From Rhodanobacter sp. 7MK24 (lineage in GTDB: Bacteria; Pseudomonadota; Gammaproteobacteria; Xanthomonadales; Rhodanobacteraceae): a DNA stretch of 64,000 nucleotides. A program made the position numbers and the translations under genes. The stretch lies in the NCBI RefSeq assembly GCF_014842995.1, contig NZ_JACYXL010000002.1, forward strand, positions 62,001 to 126,000. Reading direction: 5' to 3'. Within the stretch, counting starts at the first letter, position 1; each line of letters opens with the position of its first letter. Below, in pieces: positions 43,877 through 52,708 of the stretch. Under the pieces are notes generated by a model. That model was not told the DNA's origin and did no database searches. It saw only the letters and a list, made by a program, of their open reading frames with translations.

Positions 43877-44827
43877 TCAGCCGTGGCCGGCCGGCGCGGC
43901 GGCGGTGGAGGCGGCTGCCGGCGTTGCGGCCGGAGCCGGCGCATTCGCCTGTTCCTGCGCCGCCAGCCACTTGTTGAAATCCTCCTGCGAAACAGCCTTC
44001 ACCACGATGGGCATGAAGCCGTGGTCCTGGCCGCACAGCTCGGCGCACTGGCCACGGTAGGTGCCAGCCTCGTTGATATTGGTCCAAGCCGAATTGACGA
44101 TGCCCGGGATGGCATCCATCTTCCAGCCGAACGCGGGCACCCACCACGAGTGGATCACGTCCTCGCTGGTGATGACGAAGCGGATCTTGGTGTGGATCGG
44201 CAGCACCAGCGGTTTGTCCACGTTGAGCAGGTAGGTGTTCTCGTTACCGGTCTTCACCGCGTACGGATCCATGCCCGAGCCCAGCTGGCGGGTCTTGTCG
44301 GAAAGCTCGTCGAGTCGGGACATGAAGCCGACCTTGCTGACCGGCTTGCCCTGGTAATCGACGTAGTCGTAGCGCCATTTCCACTGGTAGCCGGTGACCT
44401 TGATCGTCATCTGCGCGCCGGTGGTGTCCGCGAACGAGACCAGTCCGCCGGTGGCCATCCACGCCAGCGCCATCAGGATCAGCACCGGGATCGCCGTCCA
44501 GATGATCTCGACCGTGGTGTTGTGGGACCACTTTTCCGGTACCGCGCCGCGCGATTTGCGGAAGCGGAACATGGCGATGAACATCGCGCCGAACACCACG
44601 ATGCCGATGACGACGCAGACGCCGAGGGCGACGTTGTTGAGGAAATACGGCTCGCCCGACCAGGTGGTCACGCCGCGCGTCATGTTGAGCTGCCCCGGTT
44701 CGGGGTTGGCCTGCGCGATGCCGGCGCACAGCGCCAGCATGGGCGCCAAGGCCGCCGCGACGGCGCGCTTGATGCCCAGCCCGCGGCCCGGTTCGGCCCC
44801 GTCAGTCCTGATGCTGCCAGATGTCAT
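43877..44827 (-). CDS. coxB: Cytochrome c oxidase subunit II
   Basis: 316 residues. The signal peptide ends near AQA at about residue 39, followed by two membrane helices and a periplasmic cupredoxin domain. The CuA site is [12 protein letters not shown] with a distal His in [12 protein letters not shown]. The Pro/Ala-rich C-terminal tail has no extra heme motif, so it is a plain aa3 subunit rather than a caa3 fusion. Accepts electrons from cytochrome c. Confidence 0.97.
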   Translation of the reverse strand: MTSGSIRTDGAEPGRGLGIKRAVAAALAPMLALCAGIAQANPEPGQLNMTRGVTTWSGEPYFLNNVALGVCVVIGIVVFGAMFIAMFRFRKSRGAVPEKWSHNTTVEIIWTAIPVLILMALAWMATGGLVSFADTTGAQMTIKVTGYQWKWRYDYVDYQGKPVSKVGFMSRLDELSDKTRQLGSGMDPYAVKTGNENTYLLNVDKPLVLPIHTKIRFVITSEDVIHSWWVPAFGWKMDAIPGIVNSAWTNINEAGTYRGQCAELCGQDHGFMPIVVKAVSQEDFNKWLAAQEQANAPAPAATPAAASTAAAPAGHG

Positions 44828-44847
44828 GCTCTCGCCCTTTGTTGAAC

Positions 44848-45336
44848 CTATCCGCGCAGCTGGCCGTTGACCTCGCCCAGCAGCAGCTTGAGTTTCCGCA
44901 ACAGCTCGACACGTTCCTGTTCGGCAAGGAACCCGCCGATTTCCAGCTCGCGCCCGTGCGACGACAGCAGCAGGCGATGACATCCGTTATCCCCTTCGTC
45001 CAACCGCACGCGCACCCAGCAGGACTGGAAACGCACGCAGCGGCGCCCCGGCAGCGACTGCACCACCAGCGACCTTTCGTCGAGGATGATGCGCTCGCCG
45101 CGGCGGCCGACCCGCCAGGCCACGCGCAAGGCGACAGCCACGGCAGCCGACTCGACCAGGGCGAACAGCGGGGCGAACACATTCCCCACCCACGCACCCA
45201 GAACGGCGACAGCCAGCGCCAGCACCACCAGAAGCATGATGAGCCGACGCAGCCCGCGCCGGCTGAGCGTGCGATTGGGCCTAAGCCATATCGACACGCG
45301 GGGCAAGCCGGCGGCGGCTGGTCGTAGCACGATCAT
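44848..45336 (-). CDS. DUF2244 membrane protein
   Basis: 162 residues. The start MIVLRPAAAG at 45336 is preferred. Two adjacent membrane helices (about residues 32-75) are followed by a C-terminal domain with ERIILDERSLVVQ and RVRLDEGD blocks typical of DUF2244. It lies 20 bases upstream of coxB on the same strand. DUF2244 genes commonly adjoin cox genes; function unknown. Confidence 0.85.
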   Translation of the reverse strand: MIVLRPAAAGLPRVSIWLRPNRTLSRRGLRRLIMLLVVLALAVAVLGAWVGNVFAPLFALVESAAVAVALRVAWRVGRRGERIILDERSLVVQSLPGRRCVRFQSCWVRVRLDEGDNGCHRLLLSSHGRELEIGGFLAEQERVELLRKLKLLLGEVNGQLRG

Positions 45337-45560
45337 GGAGATCCGGCGTGCCAAGAGCGCTTCGATGATAGGTCGCAATGGCCGCAAGGGGCAAGAATGC
45401 CGCAGGCGCCTGAGCCGAACCGGTTTTGCCGGCACCGTTTGCCGACATGCGCCTTAGGTCTCGCGTTCGAAGGTCCGCAGGCCCGGTTGCGGCGGCGCGG
45501 CGGCGCACGGCGTACAATCCCGCGTTCTGTTTCGCCTCTTCCCACCGCATCGACCCTGCC

Positions 45561-48500
45561 GTGACCCAACCCATTCTCAGCCCCGAACTCCCCGCCGGCG
45601 CCGAGCCGGCCCGCGCGCGCATCACCGCCGCGTGGCTGCGCGACGAAACCGAAGCGGTCAACGACCTGCTCGCCCAGGCCACCCTGCCACCCGCCGAGCG
45701 CGAGCAGGTGATCGACGTCGCCGCCGGCCTGGTGACCCGCGTGCGCGTGCGCGCCAAGGACCAGAGCGCGGTCGAATCCTTCATGCGCCAGTACGATCTT
45801 TCCTCCGAGGAAGGCGTGCTGCTGATGTGCGTGGCGGAAGCGCTGCTGCGCATTCCCGACAAGGCCACTGCCGACAAGCTGATCCGCGACAAGCTGGGCG
45901 ACGCGGACTGGAAGAAGCATCTCGGCCAGAGCGAGTCGCTGTTCGTCAACGCCAGCACCTGGGGCCTGATGCTCACCGGCCACCTGGTGAACCTGGCCGA
46001 GGAAACCCGCCGCGACTTCACCGGCGCATTGAAGCGCCTCGCCGGCCGCGCTGGCGAGCCGGCAATCCGCCTCGCCGTGCGCCAGGCCATGCGCATCATG
46101 GGCCACCAGTTCGTGATGGGGCAGACCATCGACGAGGCGCTGGACCGCTGCGCGAAGAAGGAATACGCGGTGTACCGCTATTCCTACGACATGCTGGGCG
46201 AATCCGCGCTCACCAGCGAGACCGCCGAGCGCTACCAGGAAGACTACCGCCGCGCCATCGCGCGCATCGGCGCGCGCGGCCCGTTCGCCAATCACACCGA
46301 CGCGCCGTCGATCTCGGTGAAGTTGTCCGCGCTGCATCCGCGCTACGAAGTGGCCAAGCGCGAGATCGCCCGCCGCGACCTCACCGCCAAGCTGCTGGAG
46401 CTGTCGCAGCTGGCGATGAAGCAAGGCATCGCGCTATCGGTGGACGCCGAGGAGGCCGACCGTCTCGAACTCTCGCTGGACATCATCGGCGACGTGTTCG
46501 TGCATCCCTCGCTGCAGGGCTGGAACGGCCTGGGCATCGTGGTGCAGGCGTACTCCAAGCGCACGCCGTTCGTGATCGACTGGCTGATCGAGACCGCCCG
46601 CGCCGCCAATCGCCGCTGGTACGTGCGCCTGGTCAAGGGCGCCTACTGGGACGCCGAGATCAAGCGCGCACAGGAACAGGGCCTGGCCGGCTACCCGCTG
46701 TACACGCGCAAGCCGAACACCGACGTGTCTTACCTCGCCTGCGCGCGCAAGCTGTTCGACGCCGGCAGCGAACTGATCTATCCGCAGTTCGCCACCCACA
46801 ACGCGCACAGCATCGCCGCCGTGCATCACGTCGCGCGCGGCCGTCCGTTCGAGTTCCAGCGTCTGCACGGCATGGGCACCGACCTGTACGCGGAAGTGAT
46901 CGGCCCGCAGAACCTCAACGTGCCCTGCCGCGTGTACGCGCCGGTGGGCACGCACGAGGACCTGCTGCCCTACCTGGTGCGCCGCCTCCTGGAAAACGGC
47001 GCCAATACCAGCTTCGTCAACCGCGTGGTGGACGAGACGCTGCCGGTGCGCGAGCTGGTGGCCGATCCCTGCGAAACGGTGCGCCGCTTCGCTTCCATTC
47101 CCCATCCGCGCATCCCGCTGCCGGTCAATCTCTTTGGTGAGCTTCGGAAGAATTCCATGGGCATCAACTTCTCCAACGACAACGAACTGAAGGCCACCGC
47201 CGAAGCCGTCAACGGCAAGTCCGGCCCCTGGAACGCCGAACCGCTGGTGCCGGGCGGCAAGGGCAATGGCCCCACCGTGCAGGTGACCAACCCGGCCGAC
47301 CGCCGCCAGAACGTGGGCAGCTACATCAGCGCCGACGCCGCACTGGTGGACAAGGCACTGGCCAACGCCGTCGCCGCCCAGCCCGCTTGGGACCGCCTGC
47401 CGGCGGCCAGCCGCGCCGCCATCCTCGAACACGCAGCGGAACAGCTCGAAGCGCGCCGCGCCGAATTCATCGCGTTGTGCGTGCGCGAAGCCGGCAAGAG
47501 CCTGCCCGACGCCATCGCCGAGATCCGCGAGGCGGCCGACTTCCTGCGCTACTACGCCACCATGGCGCGCCGCCTGTTCGGTCATCCGGAACAACTCCCG
47601 GGACCAACCGGCGAGAGCAACCAGTTGTTCCTCAACGGTCGCGGCGTATTCGTCTGCATCAGCCCGTGGAACTTCCCACTGGCGATCTTCCTCGGCCAGG
47701 TGAGCGCCGCGCTTGCCGCCGGCAACAGCGTGATCGCCAAGCCCGCCGAGCAGACCAGCCTGATCGGCTACGCCGCGGTGAAGCTGCTGCACGAAGCGGG
47801 CGTGCCCGAGGCCGTGCTGCAGTACCTGCCCGGCGACGGCGCCGTGGTCGGCGCCGCGCTGACCAAGGACCCGCGCGTGGCCGGTGTCGCCTTCACCGGC
47901 TCCACCGAAACCGCCTGGGCGATCAACCGCGCGCTCGCCGCGCGCAACGCGCCGATCGCCGCGCTGATCGCCGAGACCGGCGGCCAAAACGCGATGATCG
48001 CCGACTCCTCCGCACTGCCCGAACAGATCGTCAAGGACGTGATCGCCTCTGCCTTCCAGTCCGCCGGCCAACGCTGCTCCGCGGCGCGCGTGCTGTTCGT
48101 GCAGGAAGACATCGCCGACAAGGTGATCGGCATGCTTGCCGGCGCGATGGCCGAGCTGAAGGTGGGCGATCCGGGCCAGCTCTCGACTGACGTCGGCCCG
48201 GTGATCGACGAGGACGCGCGCAAGATCCTCGTCGACCACGCCGCACGCATGGACAAGGAAGCGAAGAAGATCGGCGAAGTGCCGCTCGACCCGGCTGCCA
48301 CCGCCAACGGCACCTTCTTCGCACCGCGCGCCTACGAAATACCGGCGCTTGCCACCCTCACGCGCGAAGTGTTCGGCCCCGTGCTGCACGTGCTGCGCTG
48401 GAAGGGCAGCGAACTGCCGCAGGTGGTGGAGCAGATCAACGCCACCGGCTACGGTCTCACGCTGGGCGTGCACAGCCGCATCGACGACACCGTGGAATAC

Positions 48501-48716
48501 ATCCGCAGCCACGCCCGCGTCGGCAACTGCTACGTCAACCGCAACCAGATCGGCGCGGTGGTCGGCGTGCAGCCGTTCGGCGGCGAGTCGCTGTCCGGCA
48601 CCGGCCCCAAGGCCGGCGGCCCGCACTACCTGCTGCGCTTCGCCGGCGAGCGCACGCTCACCGTCAACACCACGGCGGCCGGCGGCAACGCCTCGTTGCT
48701 GACCATCGGCGAATAA
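45561..48716 (+). CDS. putA: Bifunctional proline dehydrogenase / L-glutamate gamma-semialdehyde dehydrogenase
   Basis: 1051 residues from a GTG start, matching the short type A PutA without the N-terminal ribbon-helix-helix repressor domain. The proline dehydrogenase barrel has SVKLSALHPRYE near residue 250 and RLVKGAYWDAEIK near 355. The aldehyde dehydrogenase domain has SPWNFPLAIF near 702, the ETGGQNAM block near 804 and the catalytic Cys in SAGQRCSAARV near 838. It oxidises proline to glutamate and feeds electrons to the quinone pool. The linker near residue 535 contains an ATG, but the domain join is continuous. Confidence 0.97.
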   Translation: MTQPILSPELPAGAEPARARITAAWLRDETEAVNDLLAQATLPPAEREQVIDVAAGLVTRVRVRAKDQSAVESFMRQYDLSSEEGVLLMCVAEALLRIPDKATADKLIRDKLGDADWKKHLGQSESLFVNASTWGLMLTGHLVNLAEETRRDFTGALKRLAGRAGEPAIRLAVRQAMRIMGHQFVMGQTIDEALDRCAKKEYAVYRYSYDMLGESALTSETAERYQEDYRRAIARIGARGPFANHTDAPSISVKLSALHPRYEVAKREIARRDLTAKLLELSQLAMKQGIALSVDAEEADRLELSLDIIGDVFVHPSLQGWNGLGIVVQAYSKRTPFVIDWLIETARAANRRWYVRLVKGAYWDAEIKRAQEQGLAGYPLYTRKPNTDVSYLACARKLFDAGSELIYPQFATHNAHSIAAVHHVARGRPFEFQRLHGMGTDLYAEVIGPQNLNVPCRVYAPVGTHEDLLPYLVRRLLENGANTSFVNRVVDETLPVRELVADPCETVRRFASIPHPRIPLPVNLFGELRKNSMGINFSNDNELKATAEAVNGKSGPWNAEPLVPGGKGNGPTVQVTNPADRRQNVGSYISADAALVDKALANAVAAQPAWDRLPAASRAAILEHAAEQLEARRAEFIALCVREAGKSLPDAIAEIREAADFLRYYATMARRLFGHPEQLPGPTGESNQLFLNGRGVFVCISPWNFPLAIFLGQVSAALAAGNSVIAKPAEQTSLIGYAAVKLLHEAGVPEAVLQYLPGDGAVVGAALTKDPRVAGVAFTGSTETAWAINRALAARNAPIAALIAETGGQNAMIADSSALPEQIVKDVIASAFQSAGQRCSAARVLFVQEDIADKVIGMLAGAMAELKVGDPGQLSTDVGPVIDEDARKILVDHAARMDKEAKKIGEVPLDPAATANGTFFAPRAYEIPALATLTREVFGPVLHVLRWKGSELPQVVEQINATGYGLTLGVHSRIDDTVEYIRSHARVGNCYVNRNQIGAVVGVQPFGGESLSGTGPKAGGPHYLLRFAGERTLTVNTTAAGGNASLLTIGE

Positions 48717-48721
48717 CGCTA

Positions 48722-48756
48722 TCCCCTCGCTCTCGACCGTGTTGAGAGCGAGGGGA
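48722..48756 (+). terminator. Intrinsic terminator after putA
   Basis: A 13-bp perfect stem TCCCCTCGCTCTC / GAGAGCGAGGGGA with a 9-base loop, then ATTCTGCGT. It begins six bases after the putA stop. Confidence 0.85.
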
Positions 48757-48815
48757 ATTCTGCGTCGCCCGATTTCCGTATTAGCCTCGCGGCTCCACAT
48801 CCATAGGGAACCGCG

Positions 48816-49550
48816 ATGTCCCGTCCGCCTGCAACCATCTGTCTGCTGGCCAGCCTGTTCGTCGGCACTACGGCCTACGCGCAAACTGCGGCTCAGAAGC
48901 AGCAACTGATTTCCGCCCTGGTGTTGCCCAGCGACGCGAAAATCAGTCTCCTCGACAGCAGCGGCAAACCTATCAGCTACGACGACTTCATGCGTCAGGC
49001 GCGCGCTCCCGGCGCATCGTTCTCCAAGTCCGTCAATGCGCAATCCGAGGTCGTGCTGCGCATCAACTCCGCCCATCAGGCACCGGCGCCCAATACGCTA
49101 TCGCTCAAGCTCAAACCGGGCGAGGCACTCCCCGCCTTCGACCTGCGTACCGCGCAAGGCCAGCGCGTGACCAATGCGGACTTCAAGGGCCATTACACCT
49201 TGCTCAGCTTCTACTTCGCCGACTGCATCCCGTGCATCGCCGAGGTACCCACGTTAAACGCGCTGGCGAAGCAACACAAAGACTTCAAGCTGCTCACAGT
49301 GACCTACGAGTCACGCGACACCGCGCTGACGTTCGCCAAACAGCGCAAGCTGCAAGTTTCCAGCCTGGTGGATGCCCAAGCGTGGATCGACGCGCTCGGT
49401 ATCTCGACCTATCCGGCCCTGCTGCTGATCGATCCGCAAGGCCATCTGGTCGCCGCCACGGTCAGTACTGCGCTGGCCACCCAGGCCAATCACGATATCC
49501 CCACGGCCAACGAAATCACGCGATGGGTGAATCAGTACCGCAAGCCGTAA
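48816..49550 (+). CDS. Exported TlpA-like thioredoxin protein
   Basis: 244 residues. The signal peptide ends at AYAQ near residue 23. An N-terminal ~90 residues of unclear fold precede the thioredoxin domain from about residue 95 (LKPGEALPAFDLRT), with the redox-active pair in ADCIPCIAEVP near 133. The cis-Pro block is ISTYPALLLIDPQG. It probably reduces or oxidises periplasmic thiols. No partner in the immediate neighbourhood, although the cox cluster is only a few kb away. Confidence 0.88.
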   Translation: MSRPPATICLLASLFVGTTAYAQTAAQKQQLISALVLPSDAKISLLDSSGKPISYDDFMRQARAPGASFSKSVNAQSEVVLRINSAHQAPAPNTLSLKLKPGEALPAFDLRTAQGQRVTNADFKGHYTLLSFYFADCIPCIAEVPTLNALAKQHKDFKLLTVTYESRDTALTFAKQRKLQVSSLVDAQAWIDALGISTYPALLLIDPQGHLVAATVSTALATQANHDIPTANEITRWVNQYRKP

Positions 49551-49660
49551 CGCGACGCTGATCGAAACGGTGCGCCGCAACGTGCGGTGCGCCGTCCATC
49601 CGGCGCACGCCGATCATTTCATCAAGAATGATCTCATCAGGATTTGCGGCAACAGCACAC

Positions 49661-50063
49661 TCAGCGACCCTTTGCTTTCTTCCTGACGGCTGGCGTCGCC
49701 GTCCTGCGACGCGGTGAGCGGGGCGACGGTGTGCCCGCGGCCTGCATGCGATGCGCGTTGAGGATGGCGGGAATCAGGCCGGGAAAGCGCTGCTCGATTT
49801 CTGCGCAGCGCGTGGTGTTGTGCATTTCCACACCGGACCGTTCGCTGCGGACCAGGCCCGCTTCGCGCAGCACGCGGAAGTGCTGCGACAGCGAGGATTT
49901 GGGGATGACGCGGTCGCCGGCCTGCTGGAACGCGGTACAGGCCGCGGCGCAGTCCAGGCCTGCCAGCCTGGCGTAGATCGACGCGCGCGACGGAGTCGGA
50001 CAGCGCGTGGAGTATGCCCTCCACGGTGACGTCGTCGATCGATGGATGGAACAGCGGACGCAT
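49661..50063 (-). pseudogene. ArsR-family transcriptional regulator, frameshifted
   Basis: The N-terminus (MRPLFHPSIDDVTVEGILHAL) reads in one frame and the remainder (SIYARLAGLD, then IPKSSLSQHFRVLREAGLV with the HTH, then EIEQRFPGLIPAIL) in another. A single extra G at about 49988, in the run GTCGCGCGCGTCG, explains the switch. Removing it restores a continuous protein of 133 residues. The HTH itself is intact. Either the gene is a recent pseudogene or the base is a sequencing error in a GC repeat. It is divergent from the SDR gene, and an operator-like palindrome lies between them. Confidence 0.8.
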
Positions 50064-50099
50064 GGCGGCATTTTACCCGCCCCTTGACGATTGGTTCCA

Positions 50100-50120
50100 T
50101 AGTTCATATATCTTGAACTA
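50100..50120. promoter_or_regulatory. Operator candidate between the ArsR-type gene and the SDR gene
   Basis: TAGTTCA-N7-TGAACTA, perfect 7-bp arms 21 bases overall, lies 37 bases before the regulator start and 54 before the SDR start. The centre is AT-rich (TATATCT). Shape and position are those of a winged-helix dimer site that would control both divergent genes. Confidence 0.65.
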
Positions 50121-50174
50121 CGGAATTTAAGAACCCGGACCATCCCCCACTCGCCACACTCGCAGGAACCCACC

Positions 50175-50921
50175 ATGAGCAAGCTCCAAGGCAAGACCGC
50201 CCTCGTCACGGGCGCATCCAAGGGCATCGGCGCCGCCATCGCGAAGGCACTTGCCGCCGCAGGCGCCGCCGTCGCCGTGAACTACGCCTCCAGCAAGGCC
50301 GGCGCCGACGCCGTGGTAGCCGAGATCACCGCGGCCGGCGGCAAGGCGTTCGCCGTGCAGGGCGACGTTTCGAAGGGCGCCGATGCGCGGGCCATCGTCG
50401 CGCAGACGGTCGAGCGTTTCGGTCGCCTCGACATCCTGGTCAACAACTCGGGCGTCTACGAGTTCGCGCCGATCGAGGCCATCACCGAAGAGCACTACCG
50501 CAGGCAGTTCGATGTCAACGTGCTGGGCCTGCTGCTGACCACGCAGGCGGCGGAAAAGCACCTCGGCCAGGGCGCCAGCATCATCAACATAGGCTCGCTG
50601 GTCAGCCGTATCACGCCACCGGGTTCGGCGGTGTACACCGCCACCAAGTCGGCGGTGGAAGGCATCACCGGTGCGCTGGCACGGGAACTGGGCCCGCGCG
50701 GCATCCGCGTCAACGCCCTGAATCCGGGCATCGTGGAGACCGAAGGCACCCATAGCGCCGGCTTCATCGGTTCGGAGTTCGAGACCCATGCCGTGGCACA
50801 GACGCCGCTGGGTCGCATCGGCCAGCCGCAGGACATTGCCTCGATCGCCGTTTTCCTGGCCTCCGGCGACGCAGGCTGGCTGACCGGCGAGAAGCTCTAC
50901 GCTGGCGGCGGCCTGCGCTGA
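50175..50921 (+). CDS. SDR-family NAD(P)-dependent oxidoreductase
   Basis: 248 residues in the FabG-like classical short-chain dehydrogenase group. The cofactor loop TGASKGIG is at residues 12-19, NNSG near residue 92, the catalytic Ser in NIGSLVS near 140 and Y-x3-K in YTATKSA near 154-158. NPGIVETEG follows the active site. The substrate is unknown. It is divergently transcribed from the broken ArsR-type regulator, so it may be constitutively expressed if that gene is really inactive. Confidence 0.92.
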   Translation: MSKLQGKTALVTGASKGIGAAIAKALAAAGAAVAVNYASSKAGADAVVAEITAAGGKAFAVQGDVSKGADARAIVAQTVERFGRLDILVNNSGVYEFAPIEAITEEHYRRQFDVNVLGLLLTTQAAEKHLGQGASIINIGSLVSRITPPGSAVYTATKSAVEGITGALARELGPRGIRVNALNPGIVETEGTHSAGFIGSEFETHAVAQTPLGRIGQPQDIASIAVFLASGDAGWLTGEKLYAGGGLR

Positions 50922-51106
50922 ACCACCCACGCGACAGGGAGACATCCCGACGCTGACCACGCCGTGGATGCTCCCCTGCCAACGCAGGATCGAAACGGCT
51001 TCACGGCCGGTCGCTTGCGCAATGCACAAGCGACCGGCCGCGCAGACGTGCTAGAAAGTCCGGATCGCGGGCCGCCTTGGCCTGGCTGCGTCGGAGCATC
51101 GGCACC

Positions 51107-52201
51107 ATGGCACGTCCCGCCGGCATGATCGGCTTCCATTCCAGCGCGCACGCCACGCAAGTGACGGACGATCCGCGCTACACCGCGGCGGAATTTCCCA
51201 CCAACAAGCTGCTCTATCTGACGCAACTCGCCGATGGCTGCGGCGTGGACAGTCGCTCGTGGTTCGGCGGCCTGGGCCTGAACCGCGCGCAGATCGCCGA
51301 TCCGGCGCTGCGCGTTTCCTACCGGCAGGCCAGCCTGTTCGTGCATCGCGCACTCACGGCGCTGGGCGCGGCGGGCGTGCGCGACGCGGGGCTGCGCATC
51401 GGCCGCGAGGGCACCGTCGGCGGCTTCGGCCTGCTGGGGCTGGCGATGATGACCTCCCGCACCTTCGGCGAGGCGATGCAGTCGGGCATCCGCTACCACA
51501 AGATCTGCGGCTGCCTGCTCGACCTCGCGTTCGAGCCAGTGGACGAACATGCCGTGGCGATGGTCGCGCTGCCTCTGTTCGACGACGCCAGCCTGCTGCC
51601 GTTCTTCTGTGAGGAGCTGTTCGCCAGCTCGACGCTGATCGCGCGCGAGCTGGTCGGCACCGAGCTGCGTCCGCTGCGGCTGGAGCTGGCCTACCCGCGC
51701 CCGGACCACGCCGACGAGTACGCGCAGCTGTTCGGCTGCGAGCTGCGCTTCGACGCGCCGCGCTGCCGGCTGCTGATCGGCACGGAGTGGCTGGCCCATC
51801 CGCTGCCCGGCTACAACCCGCTCACCGCGCAGCAGGCGTTGGCGCTGTGCGCGCAGCAACGCACGCCGGATGGCGGGGAACCGCACCAGGAAATCGTCGC
51901 CGCGGTAGAACGCCTGCTGCGCAGCCAGTTGCGCCAGCAGCCCACGCTCAACGAGGTGGCCCGCACGCTCAACCTCAGCGAACGCTCGCTGCGCCGCCGG
52001 CTCACCGAGAGCGGCCGCGTGTTCCGCGAGATCCACGACCGCGTGCGCGCCGAACGCGCGCTGCAACTGCTGCAGGGCGGCGACCTGAGCGTGGCCGAGA
52101 TCGGCGGCGAGGTGGGTTTCAGCGATCCGCGCGAATTCCGCCGCGCGTTCAAGCGCTGGACCGGCATGGCGCCGCAGGAAGCGCGGCGCGCCGCGGCCTG
52201 A
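51107..52201 (+). CDS. AraC-family transcriptional regulator
   Basis: 364 residues with an N-terminal AraC-type ligand domain (about residues 20-210, of the kind seen in OruR/ArgR-like regulators). Two HTH motifs lie in the C-terminal ~90 residues (TLNEVARTLNLSERSLRRRL near 290 and LSVAEIGGEVGFSDPREFRRAFKRWTG near 335). The start could also be the TTG at 51077 or ATG at 51125. No obvious target gene is adjacent; the SDR gene upstream is a candidate. Confidence 0.88.
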   Translation: MARPAGMIGFHSSAHATQVTDDPRYTAAEFPTNKLLYLTQLADGCGVDSRSWFGGLGLNRAQIADPALRVSYRQASLFVHRALTALGAAGVRDAGLRIGREGTVGGFGLLGLAMMTSRTFGEAMQSGIRYHKICGCLLDLAFEPVDEHAVAMVALPLFDDASLLPFFCEELFASSTLIARELVGTELRPLRLELAYPRPDHADEYAQLFGCELRFDAPRCRLLIGTEWLAHPLPGYNPLTAQQALALCAQQRTPDGGEPHQEIVAAVERLLRSQLRQQPTLNEVARTLNLSERSLRRRLTESGRVFREIHDRVRAERALQLLQGGDLSVAEIGGEVGFSDPREFRRAFKRWTGMAPQEARRAAA

Positions 52202-52211
52202 AATTTCTGCT

Positions 52212-52244
52212 CGTCATTCCAGCGCAGGCCGGAATCCAGTGACG
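52212..52244. repeat. REP-like unit, left of hypothetical gene
   Basis: CGTCATTCC...GGAATCCAGTGACG palindromic unit, the same type as at 23456-23533. An inverted partner is at 52535-52565. Confidence 0.72.
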
Positions 52245-52262
52245 ATTGGTATCGGGAACTGC

Positions 52263-52523
52263 ATGAGTAACGATCAGGACGATCCCTTGTGCCTCGTATT
52301 CATTCCGGCACTGGTTGCGCTGCTCTACAAGGCAGAACAGACGAAGGGTGCTCCGCTTACAGAGGATCAAGTGATCGCTATCCGAGATCATGCCAACTGC
52401 GTAGCTCTCCCTTACAGCATGGCCATCTCAGGCGAAAAAACGCGCGGCTATCCCGACATCGTTGCAGAGAACTGTTGGGCAGAATGGCAATCGGCGCGGA
52501 AGCAACTTTTCTGCCTCGAATAA
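52263..52523 (+). CDS. Hypothetical low-GC gene
   Basis: 86 residues, starting MSNDQDDPLCLVFIPALVALL with a hydrophobic stretch (about residues 8-20), then EDQVIAIRDHANCV and a GYPDIVAENCWAEWQ C-terminal block. The pattern resembles an uncharacterised family of short cytoplasmic proteins I have seen in Xanthomonads, but I cannot name it. Base composition is visibly lower in GC than the neighbours. The gene lies between two inverted REP-like units, which hints at acquisition or at a repeat-bounded insertion. Confidence 0.6.
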   Translation: MSNDQDDPLCLVFIPALVALLYKAEQTKGAPLTEDQVIAIRDHANCVALPYSMAISGEKTRGYPDIVAENCWAEWQSARKQLFCLE

Positions 52524-52534
52524 ACGTGATCGCT

Positions 52535-52565
52535 ACTGGATCCCGGCTTGCGCCGGGATGGCAAG
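52535..52565. repeat. REP-like unit, right of hypothetical gene
   Basis: ACTGGATCCCGGCTTGCGCC continuing GGGATGGCAAG. It is the inverted form of the CGTCATTCC-type unit to the left (52212-52244). Confidence 0.65.
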
Positions 52566-52708
52566 CCTTTAAGCAAAGAGTGGACCTCCGCCCCGCACAC
52601 TGGCCGCTTTGCCCCCCATGCCCTGGCCGTTTTACCCTCCCCAACCGCAACGTGTTGCGGGACAGTGACGGCATCCGCAATGCCGTTCGAATGGGGAGTT
52701 CAACGATC

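Noticed and set aside
46434-49076. 880-residue open frame opposite putA
   Set aside because: Antisense shadow; putA motifs cover the same DNA and the frame has no recognisable protein features.
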